Shown one piece after another: positions 36,405 to 48,935 of a stretch of 64,000 bases of DNA. The DNA is from Thamnidium elegans (lineage: Eukaryota; Mucoromycota; Mucoromycetes; Mucorales; Mucoraceae). The number at the start of each line of letters is the position of its first letter. Within the stretch, counting starts at the first letter, position 1. The position numbers were made by a program, and so were the translations under genes. The stretch lies in assembly GCA_025201345.1 (NCBI GenBank), contig JAIXMG010000015.1:496001-560000 (forward strand). The letters run 5' to 3'. Below the pieces are notes generated by a model that searched no databases, was not told the origin of the DNA, and saw only the letters and a program-made list of their open reading frames with translations.

Positions 36405-39400
36405 TTAAATAACTGGTTTGTAAAATCCCATGGATTGCCATCGATCAAAGGATTTACTGAATAACCTAAAATCAATAACAGGTGCTTTATCAATCATTGA
36501 TGTAACCGCAGATGTCTTATATGTTTCCCAAACAGGCATCTTGAGAGATTGAAAGAAACTCTCTTGATAAAACCCAACCAATTTAAAAGCGGGATTATTT
36601 CCATCTTTGGCCAAGGCATCTAGCCATTCTAAAGGTGACACGATCTCAAACCTCATACCAGTCTTTTTTATCGACTCAAGCACGTCTCTCCATTTTACAA
36701 GACGAGGGTTTACAATATGATAGACAGACTGATCCTTATTAGCAGAAAAGTAAGCCGTCTTGAGCATAATATCCGTAATGGACGCAGCAGCGTAATCCAC
36801 AGAAATCCAATCCACCATGATATCTAAATCTGGCATTTTACGCATCCGAGATCCACCTCCCACAAGCATCAAAGGGTATTGTTCAGAAGTATTCCAAACG
36901 CCATTTTCCGAATCACCACATACTTGACCCACTCGTTCAACATAGCATGGAAATTTTTTTTCTGTCATCAAATAATTAAACAAGGTTTCAATCACAAATT
37001 TAGATTGAGCATAACCCAGGGGCATAGCCACATGCGAATCCAACCGCAACGGTTCTTCGGGAACAGTATCATTACCATAACTGGCACTAGCAGAAACACT
37101 CGAGATAAAATGAACATGCATAGGGTTGACTTGACGGTACGCAAACCGTATCAAATTATAAAACGGTGCAATGCATTCTTTATCATAATAATCGATTGTC
37201 ATATTGAAATCTAATAACCAACCACAATGTTGAATAATAGTGACTTCATTCTTGAGTTCAAAGTATTTTTCATCACTAAAGCCAAGGAATGGCTCATTTA
37301 ACTGCATCCGTAATACTTTTACTCGCTCATTTTTTAAAAGCGATGTATCAAGAAAACGAGATTCGAAAGCTTGGATTAAACGAGTCATCATCAGTTGGCC
37401 CGGCTTATCACGTATCATGACATACACCTTTTTAACAGAGCGATCTAGTAGTAAATCACGTAATATAAATGAACCCAAAGACCCAGTTGCACCTGTCAAC
37501 ATGATAACTTTATCTTGTTTATCACTGTACGTATTACTAGCAACATAAAAATCTCGTTTGGATCTTTCAATATAATCAATAGCCAACTGTTGTGTTTGCT
37601 GATACCCTCTCTCGACTAGTTCACTATGCTCTTCAGTCTTATTGGTAAGTGCTTTACATACAGACTCAACACTAGTATACTGATATAAAAAATTCAACGG
37701 CACGTTATCGAAATACTCTGCAATTAAATTTCGAAACTGAATACAAGTAAGTGAATCAAGTCCGTAATAAAAGAAAGATTGAGATCGATCCAAAAATGTA
37801 GAACTATCGACATCCAGTACTTTAACCGCGCATGAAATAATAAAAGATTCTACTTGATCGGATGTCCAATTCACAGTTTCCTTACTCTTATCAAAATCTC
37901 TGGAAGGTCCTTGTAAGAAATCTTTATACAGTTTTTCGACTATATCGATATACTCCAATTCTGCCTTCTTTCGTATCACGGTGCCTTTATCTGTAAAAGG
38001 TAACGTTTTTTCAAACGGTAGAATCTTGACCATTTGAGGAAGTATAACGCTGTGCTTATTAAAGCATTCTTCATTTGCTCGTTTGATAGCCAAATGAACG
38101 GTCATGATGATTTCTTCGGGAGAAACCCGTTTAGCATAATCCATATCAATTTCAATAAGAGCAGCTGTACATTGACGTCCATGACCAATCACAGCTACCT
38201 GTTTAATGATAGGGTCTTGTCGAATAGTAGCTTCCATCGGTACCGGGTCTGTCTTTTCACCATTTTCCATAATCAACATATCATCACGTCTTCCTACGTA
38301 ATTATAGTATCCAGGGAACTTGGCATTCTCTCGAAATAAATCATTCGTGTCGTATCCACCATCAGCTCGGTTGGCAATGCCAGTAGCTAAATTAGGCGAG
38401 TCTCCACGAATATATAAATGTTTAATATCTGGTTCTAACTCATCTTCGGTTTCAAATACGTGATAGTATTTACCATCACCGTCCTTCAAGAAAGGCGCAA
38501 CAGATCCCCAATTTTTACAGGAAGGGTCTAAATTGGATGACATTGACCCACCTGATTCGGTTGTTCCGTACATATCACGCACATTAACACCGTGTCTCTG
38601 AAGCCATTCCCCAGACTCATACTTTAGCGGTGCTCCTCCAAACGCCGCAACTAAAAGTCTATTGACAGTAGAAAAATCCTTGATTTTCTTCAGGTGGTCT
38701 ATCATTTGCTCATAGATAATAGGTGGCGCAGACATGATGGTACATTTATTAGATTCTAGAGCAAAATGAATTTCTTCTTGCGATGATTGAAGTTTCTCCA
38801 TGAATACCGCTTTACCACCTACAAATGATGCACCAAAAATAGGAAAAAATCCAAAAATATGATATCTAAATATATATGAGAACTTTTTTTTTTTGTGTGT
38901 GTCTTATAAAAATACTAACAATGGTGTGCAAGCAAGAAATGTATCATTTTCATCAAGATCACGTAAACCTTTTTCAGCGGTAATAAGCCTATGAAAAGGG
39001 CTCATCATATTGAACAAATACATATTGCTAAGAAAATTTGGTTTAGGTAACGAAACGGATCCAGAGGTATGAAAAATTAATGCCGTCTTTGTAATATCAT
39101 CATCCGAGAATTCATAATCCAACAAGCGTACATGGTTCGCATCAATAGGTTTCTTTAATAATCGATGGATATTCAGAGGCTGCAATACAATTGTCTTGAG
39201 GTTCGAACATTGCATTGATAAGCAATTAGCCATTGCTTCATAATTAGATGTGACAATTAATAGCGTAGCGCATGTCTTTTTTAACAAATTAACTACACCT
39301 GCTTCAGAAGTACGAGGCGAGATTGCTAGCATCGGTATACGTAACTTTAATATGGCCAACATGGTTATCAGATAATCTGCGCTATGGTCCCCAATAAATG

Positions 39401-39641
39401 ATATGGTTTCGACGTCTTTGGTAGCATTTACCAATTGGCAGGCGATATTGGTCGCGAGGCGATCAACTTGCGCATAAGTTAAGGTCTCGTACCGTTTGTT
39501 GGTATAATAGCTAACATAAGAGTGATTGGCATACAGAGCGCATTGGATATTCATAAAGTTTGTAACTGATTTATAGTAATTAGGAACAGATTGGCCATTT
39601 GAGTAGCTAACATAAGAAGGTATTTTATGTGGTTTCATCAT
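36405..39641 (-). CDS. NRPS-like adenylation / carrier / thioester-reductase enzyme (paralog 1)
   Basis: A-T-R enzyme: activates a carboxylic acid with ATP, loads it on a phosphopantetheinyl carrier, and releases it reductively with NAD(P)H. 1060 aa from exons 38920-39641 and 36405-38865. Adenylation (about 20-560): HTSGSVSLPKP (degenerate P-loop), MYGTTESGG, YDTNDLF, GRRDDMLIMENGEKT, and GTVIRKKA with the A10 Lys. Carrier: YYGLDSLTCIQ with the attachment Ser (about 640). Reductase: MLTGATGSLGSF Rossmann motif, SSVSAS and GYAQSK (Y-x-x-x-K). Shorter than Lys2. Substrate unknown. Exon 1 has exactly the same length (722 nt) and intron phase as the paralog at 54.6 kb. Confidence 0.92.
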
Positions 39642-41003
39642 TTTCCTTTTTTTTTTTTTTTTATGACCAAATAAGAAAGAAAATTATATGGATCAAAGAA
39701 AGGAAAAACATACTTTATTATATATGCATCGACTTTAGTAAAATAATTATATTCCGTATATATATACGTTGTAATAGCCATTTAAATATATTTAAACCTT
39801 TTTTAGATCTAGCATAACGACAGATGAAGGAAAATAAGCATGAAACTACATATTGTAATAGTCTCGATCAGTTCATATGATGTCTTAAAATATGTTGATT
39901 GCGTTTGGTCGAAAAAGCAATTTACTTTAGAAAAGCAGTAAACCTTATCCAACATGCTTTCTTTTCTTGTGTCTCCTTTACATATATATGTAAAACCATT
40001 CAAAATTGTGCGGTAAATAAAAAACTTTGTATGTGTAATGCATGAAATAACTTATTTATAATGTATCTGTAGTTCTCTCAAAGCAAGTGTGAAAGCACCT
40101 CGGTTCACTCAATAAAAAGATTTTTTTTTTTTTTTTTTTTTTTTAGCTAGAGTAGCCATACACTTGCTTTGATGTAATAGTGATGTTATAAAACTAACTG
40201 GTAGCTCTTTATAGCTGTTTAAAAATATCGTTATAAATCGAAAAAGCAATTACTTTTTTGGAATAGTTTTTTTTAAAGAAAAAAAAAAGTGTATGTATAA
40301 ATTATACTATAGAAAAGTAATGAATGGTGATAACTCATTGGTTTCTCACTAAAAAGGAAAAGATATGCTGTCATATGATAAGTCACCAAAAAACGGTTGA
40401 GAAGCCTCTATTTGAACCCGAAAAAAAAGTAAATGGAACCATAAAATATATCGCGTTGTACAATCCTTATTTTGTTCTAGTTTTTTTTTTTTTAAGAAAA
40501 AAGATGCTCAGCCAATTCCATAATTGGAAAGGAAAAAACTATACCTTCTTTTTTTTTCTATAGGCCTCTATTAAAAGTTCAAAGTTGAAAAGGGCTATTC
40601 CCAGTACTTACGCAGTAGTACAAACTTACTTGATTTGATCTTGAATTGACCTGGGATATTCTTGCTGGTACATAGTTTGTAGCTTTCAGAGTTATTATAA
40701 AGTAACGATACTAAATATATAAACTAGATATATCATCCTCAAAAGACTTGGCTTTTGAATATTTTAAGTTAGAAACGTATCAAATTTTTTTTTTTGGGAA
40801 TCGGAGTTTTTGTCTTGTTCCCAAAATAATGGGCTCACTTAGAAATTACCCAATAAGATTACTTTGCAATGCGTTTCTGCTTTTTTTTTTTTTTTTTCCT
40901 GTCGAACTGGGGACAATAAAATAAACCCCAAATTCATTTCTTATTCCTTTTTCCCTCTCTTTTCTCTTACTAGATATTCATTTCTTAACAATTATAACAA
41001 AAA
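39642..41003. other. Divergent intergenic region, 1.36 kb
   Basis: Promoter space for A-T-R paralog 1 and the CBS gene. T-runs near 39650, 40120-40144 and 40882-40898. No gene recognised. Confidence 0.55.
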
Positions 41004-42399
41004 ATGGCACACAGAGAAGGTATTACAACAGAATCAAAAGATTGGACTATGATCCAAGCCTCTGGTTTAGTCCAAAACCAACAAGTGATTCAAATGTATT
41101 GCATCTATTTTAAGAAAGGAAAAACATCTTTTATATACATAATCCTAACACACTTTTTTTTTATAACTAGTAACGGAAATGTATCCGTGGAAGAAGCCTG
41201 TCAAATTTTAGTTGATAATAATATTTCATCGGCTCCAGTATACGTAGAAGGTGAAAAGGGACATTATATTGGCATGTTCGATTATGGAGATGTAATTGCC
41301 TATATTCTTTTGGTCTTACATCGTAAACCGGGACAAAATGATAATAGTGATTCAATCGATTTGGATTCTCTCGAGATTAAAGATATTGTTCGTAGAGCAT
41401 TAGAAGGTCAAAAAGTACCGGTTAGAATGGCAAGTGGTAAGTTTTGATATACAGCTATAGTGTAATACGCGTTCATACATGTATACAAAAAAATCTTATT
41501 CTTTTGTCATACCTCAGATTTGTCACGTAAAAATCCATTTTACTCAATCTTACAAGAAGCTACTTTATTATCAGCAGTTGAAACATTTGCTTGTGGAACA
41601 CATCGAGGTATATATTTTCTTTATTGTAAAAAAAAAATATATATGTATCTAATTTAGTATACAGTTAGTATATTAAAACCTGATGGTGAAATTGGGGGTA
41701 TTTTATCACAGTCGACTGTCGTAAGATACCTTTATGAAAATAGAAAGCAGTTCCCTGCTCTGGATGAAGTGATGAATAAGACAGTAAGTATTTAATGCAC
41801 CCGTGTGAGTATAAGCTATTTATTTATTTATTTTTTAATTGAAAAGGTTCACCAATTAAATCTTGGTGATGAACCAGTGGTAGGAATTGATGCTGACGCA
41901 ACAGTTTTGGATGCTTTATCTTTAATGAGCTCCAAAGGTGTATCATCAATAGCTGTACTTCGAAATGATAAATACGTGTTAGGAAATATTAGTATGACTG
42001 ATGTCAAGGTAAGTGAGTGAGTAAAGGGGTACTCGAAAAAATAATTAACAACACTTTGGCTGGTTATTAACTACCTCTTATTCATAGCACGTTATGAAAG
42101 CTAACAGCCACCGTATGCTATGGAAAACTTGCTTCCAATTTGTAAGTTATATCAGAACTCAACAAGGTATAACTGATGGTCAAGATCGTTTACCTGTATT
42201 CGATGTTCATCAAGGAACTTCATTGGGATTTACGATTGCTAAATTACTCGCCACTAAAGCACATCGTGTTTGGGTTACAAATGAAACACACCAAGCAATC
42301 GGTGTTGTTTCTTTAACTGATGTTACTCGTGTCTTTGCTTCTTTGGTAGGCATCGAAGTTCAAGAACGTCGTGCCAGTATGGCCGTATTTAAAGCTTAG
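41004..42399 (+). CDS. CBS-domain protein (Snf4/Sds23-like)
   Basis: 346 aa from six exons: 41004-41095, 41171-41436, 41518-41607, 41665-41783, 41847-42008, 42088-42399. Four CBS-like repeats can be followed, e.g. EEACQILVDNNISSAPVYV, ATVLDALSLMSSKGVSSIAV with GNISMTDVK, and the last with HRVWVTNE followed by IGVVSLTDVTR. Four CBS motifs of this type bind adenosine nucleotides in AMPK-gamma (Snf4) or occur in Sds23 phosphatase regulators. The closing GVVSLTDV pattern fits Sds23-like proteins somewhat better. Likely a cytosolic or nuclear energy or stress regulator; the exact ortholog is undecided. Confidence 0.88.
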
Positions 42400-42727
42400 T
42401 TGGTAAAAAAAAATTACGCTTTCTCTCACCCTTGTATTATTTCTTTTCCATAAACCATCGTACGCATATAAATAAAGTAACGTCTTGATATCATAACTTG
42501 GCTACTCAAAGTATTGTGTTACCATCATGAACAGTTTGTATTTTAATATAGGCTTGCATTGATGCAATTAATAAATAAATATTTATTCCGTTCCATGAGA
42601 ATTACCATTATATCTAGTGATAGTAAATAAAAGGTTATACTGCTACCACTTCTTGCAGCCAAGAAGTTAAGATAAAGCCTGATATTCCTAAATTGAGTAA
42701 ATCATTTACATTTTTTTGTTGTCGTTT

Positions 42728-43142
42728 AAAATAGGCTTACCGCGGCATATTACTCATCTAATGTCACTGCACAAATAATAAATTTTCTCATAATTATCCT
42801 AGAGGTTAAAAATCGTCAGATGCGTCTAACTAGCCCAGCCTTTTCTACTATTTGATCGATTGGATGACTACGTATTATCTATGAAAAAAAAAAGCTTATC
42901 TCGGTGATAAAAATATCAACTATTTGAATGGCCATATTTATATTAAAAAAGTATAAAGCCCCGAATTAGCACCATGATCACTGTACAACAAAACAAAAAC
43001 AAAACAACACAAATAAAAATAACAATACCGACACTCGTTCATGTTACATGACCTGTAAAAGCGCTTTATTATTTTTAGCTAAAATTGATTTTCAATCATA
43101 TGTTTTTAAAATCATGTAGTGAGATATAAAAATTTACCCGTG
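42728..43142 (+). repeat. Dispersed repeat, copy A
   Basis: About 415 bp clearly related, with substitutions and indels, to 53615-53992 in the same orientation. Shared blocks include CAAATAATAAA, TCTCGGYGATAAAAA and GTGAGATATAAAA. The 42400-42727 segment before it is the 3' flank of the CBS gene with nothing recognised. Confidence 0.75.
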
Positions 43143-43229
43143 CAGTCGTTCCAACACCAATAAAAAAAAAAAATTAAAAGGCGGTTTTTATTATCTCAGT
43201 TTATTTATTGAGTGTTGATTTTAATATGC

Positions 43230-43600
43230 TCCTCTTTTAAACACTTTTCAAAAACGTTCACAGAATGCTGTACAAACGCATGGTAATAATTGGAAGGCAG
43301 CTAGGTTATCCTTGTCCTCAAACCTACTAAGCTTGACTTTGTTCTTAACTATTGCCCAAAACTGCTCGATTGGGTTGAGTTCCGGGAAACAGGATGCAAG
43401 GTAAATATGCTTATAGTCTCTCCTAGCTATAGGTTCATCTATTTCTTTAGCAGTGTGAATACAATGTGAATAAACGCATTATCCACAGCTATGTAATGAC
43501 CCTTCATCTCAGAGAGACAGTCTATCTCATCCAAGAAATACAAGGTAATGGCCAGTAACAGTACCTTTAAACATAAACTTTTTGTTACTAGATGGCGCTT
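43230..43600 (-). pseudogene. DDE transposase C-terminal fragment (Tc1/mariner superfamily)
   Basis: Minus-strand remnant containing KGHYIAVDNAFIH (second Asp region) and, in a shifted frame, FPELNPIEQFWAIVKNKVK (catalytic Glu in NPIE). Frames are broken by stops and indels. It differs from the transposase at 45.8-47.1 kb, so a separate family is represented. Confidence 0.7.
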
Positions 43601-43774
43601 TGCTTTTACGATTGTAAAATTAAACTTGACGCGTTTGGATCAAATATGAACCCATTTAATTTATTCAAATAAATATGTGATTTACACTTTTGTTCTTACC
43701 TTATTTTAACAAATGAATCATGGTGTATTTAGAGAGAGAGAGGGGGGCATATTCACAAAGGAATGGGAGGATGA

Positions 43775-44600
43775 TCAATGGTTATAATGACTTGTAATTG
43801 ATTTTCGCTTGCGTGACGATTTGGGATCCGTAGCGTTGTGGAGCATGTTATCTGTGAGTATAAATGGATCATTTGCATAGTTGTGGTTTCTGCTATTTAA
43901 AGTATATTGAAAGCAGGAAATAATTTTGGCAACCTTGTCCAGTTGTGAAAGAAAAAGAGGCGCATGATCAAGGGTAAGAGGTAGTTGGATGTGTGCGATT
44001 TCACACATTGTATACAAATAAGCTTGGGCGCGAGTAAAGATGTAGAAAGTGGCATATTTGCCTATGAAAAAAAAAAGGTGAGTATGTGAACAACAGATGA
44101 AACTCAAACGGAGCTTACTGACAACAGAGAAAGTAAAGATTTCTTTCAACTTGTGTTTATCAGATGCGGCCTTGGCCAACACTGTAATGCGCATCAAATC
44201 AATGCCAACCAACCGATGATTGAGAGCTTGGAATTGCGCTTTTACCTCACCGCAGCCAATTCGCTTACCCAATGCTGCTCCATTTGTGATATTTATTGAG
44301 GCATCTGGTCGTGTAGTGGCTTGCTTTTCTTCATCGCCGACGGAAGTCCTATTCAATTTACGTTATGGACGTCAAATCTTATTCTTCTCTGAAATACCCA
44401 TATTTTCCTGCCAAAATTCTTTACTTACCATCCAAAAATTATGTTGTTATCCAAGTCCTCGAAAAGAGGAGCCAGGATTGCTTCCAAATGCCTTGTGTTT
44501 AATTCAGTTTCTTTGGGCCCGTCTTCAACGGTATGATGAGGTAGTTTTTCCACCCTATCAATGGTATGAGTTTTTACTTGTTAAATCTTCGCATCTCAAG
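43775..44600 (-). pseudogene. Degraded copy of a TE-linked family with RPD...GEVK motif
   Basis: Main frame 43775-44356 with a likely intron of about 44062-44118: QATTRPDASINITNGAALG, then GCGEVKAQ, KYATFYIFTRAQAYLY and a basic end SSRKRKSITSHYNH. An upstream minus-strand stretch, ELNTRHLEAILAPLFEDL (about 44445-44515), belongs to the same protein type but is separated by stops or frame changes. D-x(n)-E-x-K spacing resembles a PD-(D/E)XK nuclease core, and the ORF at 47409-48935 shows a comparable pattern. Function unknown; the relationship is inference. Confidence 0.45.
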
Positions 44601-45058
44601 ATACTTATATGTTACGAACGGCCAACAGAATCGTATTCGTAGAATTGAGGTCATCATCCTGTACCATTGCAGGAATCCGGCACGATGCTGTTAAACACGT
44701 ACATATGTTATTTCAGTCGCCATCCTAACAAAAAGTCAAAAGCCATTCAGCGACAAGTAGCTGCTAACTTTTTTTTAAAAAAAATTACCAAATCCATTTA
44801 TCCCATAATTTCTTCGGGTCGGTTCCTGGCTGAAGTTGGGAATGGTTGATACGCAGTCTGCTGCTTAGAAAGAATATGTCGGCGAAGTCCTTCACAAGTG
44901 TTAAGATCGATACGCTTGCGCAAATCTTCATGAGTGCGCGCAGGTTTTAGCAAAATAACTGACGATAAAACTAATATATGTTGCAGAACTTTAGTTTAAT
45001 CATCTTTGTCTTTTTCTTGAAATAAAACCCCTATACAAATTTTTCACAATACTCGTTA

Positions 45059-45780
45059 TTGTCTTCCCTTTTCTTAAGCAATCATGGAACTCTTCCCGGT
45101 GGTAATGTTGCTCCTGAGGAGACTATGCCTGTTGAACAAGGCAGTGGTTCTCCTACTCATCTGGGTGGTATTGGAAATTCGAGTGTATTGGACATGTCAG
45201 CTTCAACCTCAGGCGGAAGCGAAGTGGCAAGTATTGAACGAAACCTGGCAGAACTTAGCACGGAGTTTCAGTCATACGTACAAGCTTTTGCTGCAGCAAG
45301 ATAAACTGGTGATAAGTCTGCTGTGGATCAAGCATTAATGTATATAGGACGCAACAAACGTCGCTATAAAGCTTTACAAGAGTGCAGTTCTGTAATTAAT
45401 GGTGCCGCTTCTGGTCAAAATGACTTGGGAAACGCTTTTGGAAACTATCTACAATGCCGGTTTATCTGGCAATGATCCTTGTATTGCTGATCGTTTCTTG
45501 GCCTCGTTAACTTTACCCGTTCAAACCCTCATAAGAGTTACTGCTGCTCGTGTTGGAAGAAATAAGAGCAGTAGTAACGAAAGTTGGACAGTAGAGTACA
45601 TTACGCAAGTTGGACGAGATATTCTTGGTGATGATGCTTCTCTATACGTTGCCGCAACTGCTTTAATTCCTGGTGCTAATAGAGTAATTCCAAATGTTAA
45701 TACTGGTGCTGGTATTTGTCAAGCAAGTAGTGGTAATGAGTTTAAAAGAACTTTTAGCAAGAAACCAAAGTTTTCCCATA
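45059..45780 (+). pseudogene. Retrotransposon gag-like 5' half
   Basis: Gag-like reading frames on the plus strand: NHGTLPGGNVAPEETMPVE... up to an in-frame TAA at about 45302, a continuation RNKRRYKALQECSSVINGA, then a shift to the frame ending RTFSKKPKFSHK at 45782. Composition and the downstream partner (zinc knuckle and protease-like frame at 52320-53066) identify it as the front of a Ty3/gypsy-type gag-pol. It is interrupted at the TA at 45779-45780 by a 6.5-kb insertion. At least one nonsense codon and one frameshift are present. Confidence 0.65.
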
Positions 45781-45812
45781 AGGTTTTTTTTATTTTGGTA
45801 CGAAATACATTT

Positions 45813-47083
45813 TTATTTTGGATTAAATCTTAAGCCTATTTCTTTGTTAATACACCTGTCCCAGAAGGTCTCAGCATGTCTGATCCAACCTTCGCAGTCT
45901 TGAATAGCAACAGATCCGCAAGCTCCAGGAAGACGCGATGTCAAATTATCTGCTTTATCAAGTGGGTTTCTCTTGATATTGCTCTTTATTTTTGACCAGC
46001 ATTCTTCGATCGGATTTAAAAAAGGAGAGTAAGGGGGCATGAACAAAGGTTATACCCTCTCTTATTAATAGCATCGACAACAAATCCAGAATGGTGAATT
46101 CTACAATTATCCATTACTATGAAAAATCCTTTTTTGCCGTGCTTATCAAGTGTGTCCATTGTTGCTTCTAAAAGCTTGACAATATGATATGCCGTGGTTC
46201 CCTTTTTCAAAGGCTTTTTATTCTCAGGGTCTTTTGCTTTTCTTTTTTTGGAGGCAGGGTTCGCATACTCTTGTTCAAGCTTTTCTGCAGCTGCCTTTGT
46301 TAAAGGCTCTACTTTTGAAAAATTGACTGTTCCAAAATACGCAATGCATCCAACAATATTGATATTAGCACCTCTTTGCTTGTGAACAGTAACATTCGCT
46401 GGCTCTCCTACTTTGGACCAAGCTTGCCCTCTTATCATATGCGTATTAAAACCTGCTTCATCCACAAATACGCAATTCTTTTTAAAGTCGACGCCAATTT
46501 CTTTCCATTTACTTACTACCTCGCAACGAAGGCGAAGTGTTCGTTCAGCGTCCCTTTCTTCGTTGTATAAAGATGCTCTCTTTAACGAAAAAACACAGTT
46601 TACTGTTATATGCTTCCACAGAGAAGGAATAGAAATATCTTCTAAGTCTGGAAATTGCTTGAGAAGAGCTTCTTTGGGCAATCCAAGTGTTGTAGACTTG
46701 TGGTTGTCAAGGTAATCAATCAAAAACAGGGTATGCTGACCGAAAAGCTTTTGTTTCGTACCTCCGTTCTTGGCTTTCGGAGCAAAACCAGGAAATACAC
46801 TACCGTTGCTATCGTTGAATTCCTTGAGCAGTCTGTAAGCACTTTGTCGAAGAATGTTACAACGTACTGCCGCTTTAGGTACAGTAGTACCTTCGTCTTG
46901 CATTATTTGTATGAACATGCGCACTTGCTCAGGTGTGTACTTCTTGTACTTTTTACTACCGTCATCAATAGATACAGTCCTTATGCTTTCCGTAAGCGAG
47001 TCGATCTCCATAGTTGTGTCTACTTTTGGAATTTCGGTAGGTAAATCGAAGTCAATGATCTTTCCGATGTCGCCGTTATTCAT
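45813..47083 (-). pseudogene. Tc1/mariner DDE transposase with one frameshift
   Basis: Cut-and-paste transposase, about 420 aa. Helix-turn-helix region YTPEQVRMFIQIMQDEG...AAVRC, then catalytic Asp in VFVDEAGFN, second Asp in VMDNCRIHH, and Glu in SPFLNPIEECW. The reading frame changes once near 46048, between KRGY and LFMPPYSP, consistent with a single-base loss. Otherwise it is open from 47083 to 45813. It lies between matching Tc1-type ends at 45779 and 47298. Recently active by appearance but inactive as read. Confidence 0.85.
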
Positions 47084-47235
47084 AGGCTACATCTTCCATC
47101 TGTTCTTCAGACTCATCATCAATAATATAATAGTCGCTTGGAGGTATAAAGTTAATGAAGTCCATGTTAATTTCCAAATGATCTGGTACCAGAAAAAAAA
47201 CCAAAAAAAAAAAAAGAAAAAGAAATATGCCTAAA

Positions 47236-47350
47236 AACTTATTTTCAAAGCGCACCAAAAATAAAAAAATGCGTACCAATTAAGATTAAAAACCTGTAAG
47301 CAAGATTTTCAAAAATAGAAATCAAACTTTTTTCTGGCCAATCAAGCTTC
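47236..47350. repeat. Inverted repeat, left arm (Tc1 end plus cargo end)
   Basis: 47236-47298 is the reverse complement, with a few differences, of 52153-52218. 47302-47350 matches the reverse complement of 52052-52100 over 49 bp with one mismatch. Imperfect similarity continues inward to about 47400. Confidence 0.85.
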
Positions 47351-47408
47351 CTGTTTCCATCAATTTTTTAAAGTGAAGATATCAAATTTATTTTTTATTT
47401 TGTTAATT

Positions 47409-48935
47409 TTAAGCTAACTTTCTTTTTCTACCAGCTACTCTTTTTACCACAAACTCTTCCCAATCTTTGACAGTTACGATATCATCGTCATGTTTGATAT
47501 TTTGAATAGCTTCTGTGATGTCTTCCTCTAAGTCAAAGTCGATAATTTGCTCGTCGCTGTTGCTGTCGTACCCAGCGGTGCTGTCTGAACGAAGGAGAAT
47601 ATCATCATCTGTCTCATCTCCCTGAAAGTGCATGAACTCTATATCGTGTCGTCTTTTTGCTTCAAGGATAACATTGATCTTACGATAATTTAAGTACACC
47701 AGACGTTTCAAGGACAAGACAGCAGCCAGAGTTTGAGCGAAAGACGCCAAGTTATTCACAATCTTCGGTACAACAAAGACCCCCTTATTGTAGCTAATTG
47801 AATGGTTCTGGGAAATATATTTAGTTCCGATTATCTGCAGCTTAACACCTTGCCACTGACAAGTAATTGCTTCTAAGTTGGAGATTCTGCTGTTGCCAAC
47901 ATATTGGGTCCACTTGCGTAGCATCGCCATTTGAAGGGTCTTTCCTTTACCAATATCTTTTTTGACGCCTTTGAGGCCTGGTTTTTCCTCTGCCGAAAGA
48001 TAGTCAGTATCATCATTCAGGTTGCGTAAAATAAAATCAACACGCTGATTGGCGATATCATCAAATTCCTTCGTAATATTTGAAATACAGTCAGCTCGTT
48101 TGGTGATGAAGTTCTTGTCATAAATGAACGCATTATCAAAGACTGGGCCATAAACATGTGTGCGGTACCAGGACTCATCATGATCAGCAGAGACAAGGTT
48201 ATCCGAAGACCAGAGTTCGACCATGTTGGAAAGTGCCAAGCGGATGTAACGGCACATTGGATTCATATCTATGTCACTGTATAACTTTGTAAGAAGTCTG
48301 TTCACACTTATGATGTCAGTACATCGGGCGATTTCAAGAAGTATGTCCCTTTCTGTACGAATCAGAGTTGGTTGAAGCTTCAGACCGAAATTTTTAATAG
48401 ATTTTCCAAATCTCTTAGCTATAGTAGTAGTGGTGAGATCGAGATGGCCCCGGTTACCAAACTTGTCGCAAAGAAATATCATTTGTTCATCAATAGATAG
48501 GGTCTGGTAATGTCTGAGTTCAACATTATCTTCCTGATCATTGGAGGTTTGAGAGTTTTCAGCTGACGAAAGGCGATTATCAACTGCATCGTTCAAAGCA
48601 TATGCCGAATAAGCAGCAAGTCGTAGTAACTTTTGAATTTGAGGGGAGGTGCTTATCTTGAAAAAACTATCATTATCGAGCATATCAACCTTACTACTCT
48701 CTTCAGTAGTACATCTTTCACGTCTAGATTCATAAACGATAGAGACCTCTTGCAAATACATGTTTCCAAGTTCTTTCATATTTTCTTCAGTAGGCTCCAT
48801 CAATAGGTTTTTGTCGATTAATTCCTTCAAAGCAAGTTCATACTTCCAATCCAAGATAGTGTTCTGTGAAAGGTAGCTGTTTATGATACTCTTGATTTTG
48901 TCTTTGTCTTCAGTTGTGTTCAAGATGGGATTCAT
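47409..48935 (-). CDS. TE-cargo protein, 508 aa, possible PD-(D/E)XK-like core
   Basis: Intact intronless ORF starting MNPILNTTEDKDK. No confident family. Residues of about 285-345 contain ITKRADCISN, NQRVDFIL and LSAEEKPGLKG; a D-x(n)-E-x-K pattern with a following Gln-containing helix (KTLQMAMLRKW) recalls PD-(D/E)XK nucleases. The decayed frame at 43.8-44.6 kb has a comparable RPD...GEVK pattern. The C-terminus is acidic (DETDDDILL, DFDLEEDITEA) then basic (KRVAGRKRKLA), suggesting nuclear targeting. It starts near the centre of a TIR-bounded element and ends 108 bp from its left end. Nuclease assignment is inference. Confidence 0.6.
   Translation of the reverse strand: MNPILNTTEDKDKIKSIINSYLSQNTILDWKYELALKELIDKNLLMEPTEENMKELGNMYLQEVSIVYESRRERCTTEESSKVDMLDNDSFFKISTSPQIQKLLRLAAYSAYALNDAVDNRLSSAENSQTSNDQEDNVELRHYQTLSIDEQMIFLCDKFGNRGHLDLTTTTIAKRFGKSIKNFGLKLQPTLIRTERDILLEIARCTDIISVNRLLTKLYSDIDMNPMCRYIRLALSNMVELWSSDNLVSADHDESWYRTHVYGPVFDNAFIYDKNFITKRADCISNITKEFDDIANQRVDFILRNLNDDTDYLSAEEKPGLKGVKKDIGKGKTLQMAMLRKWTQYVGNSRISNLEAITCQWQGVKLQIIGTKYISQNHSISYNKGVFVVPKIVNNLASFAQTLAAVLSLKRLVYLNYRKINVILEAKRRHDIEFMHFQGDETDDDILLRSDSTAGYDSNSDEQIIDFDLEEDITEAIQNIKHDDDIVTVKDWEEFVVKRVAGRKRKLA

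Noticed and set aside
45813..46046. Separate small gene with NPIEECW
   Set aside because: It is the frameshifted C-terminal part of the adjacent transposase.
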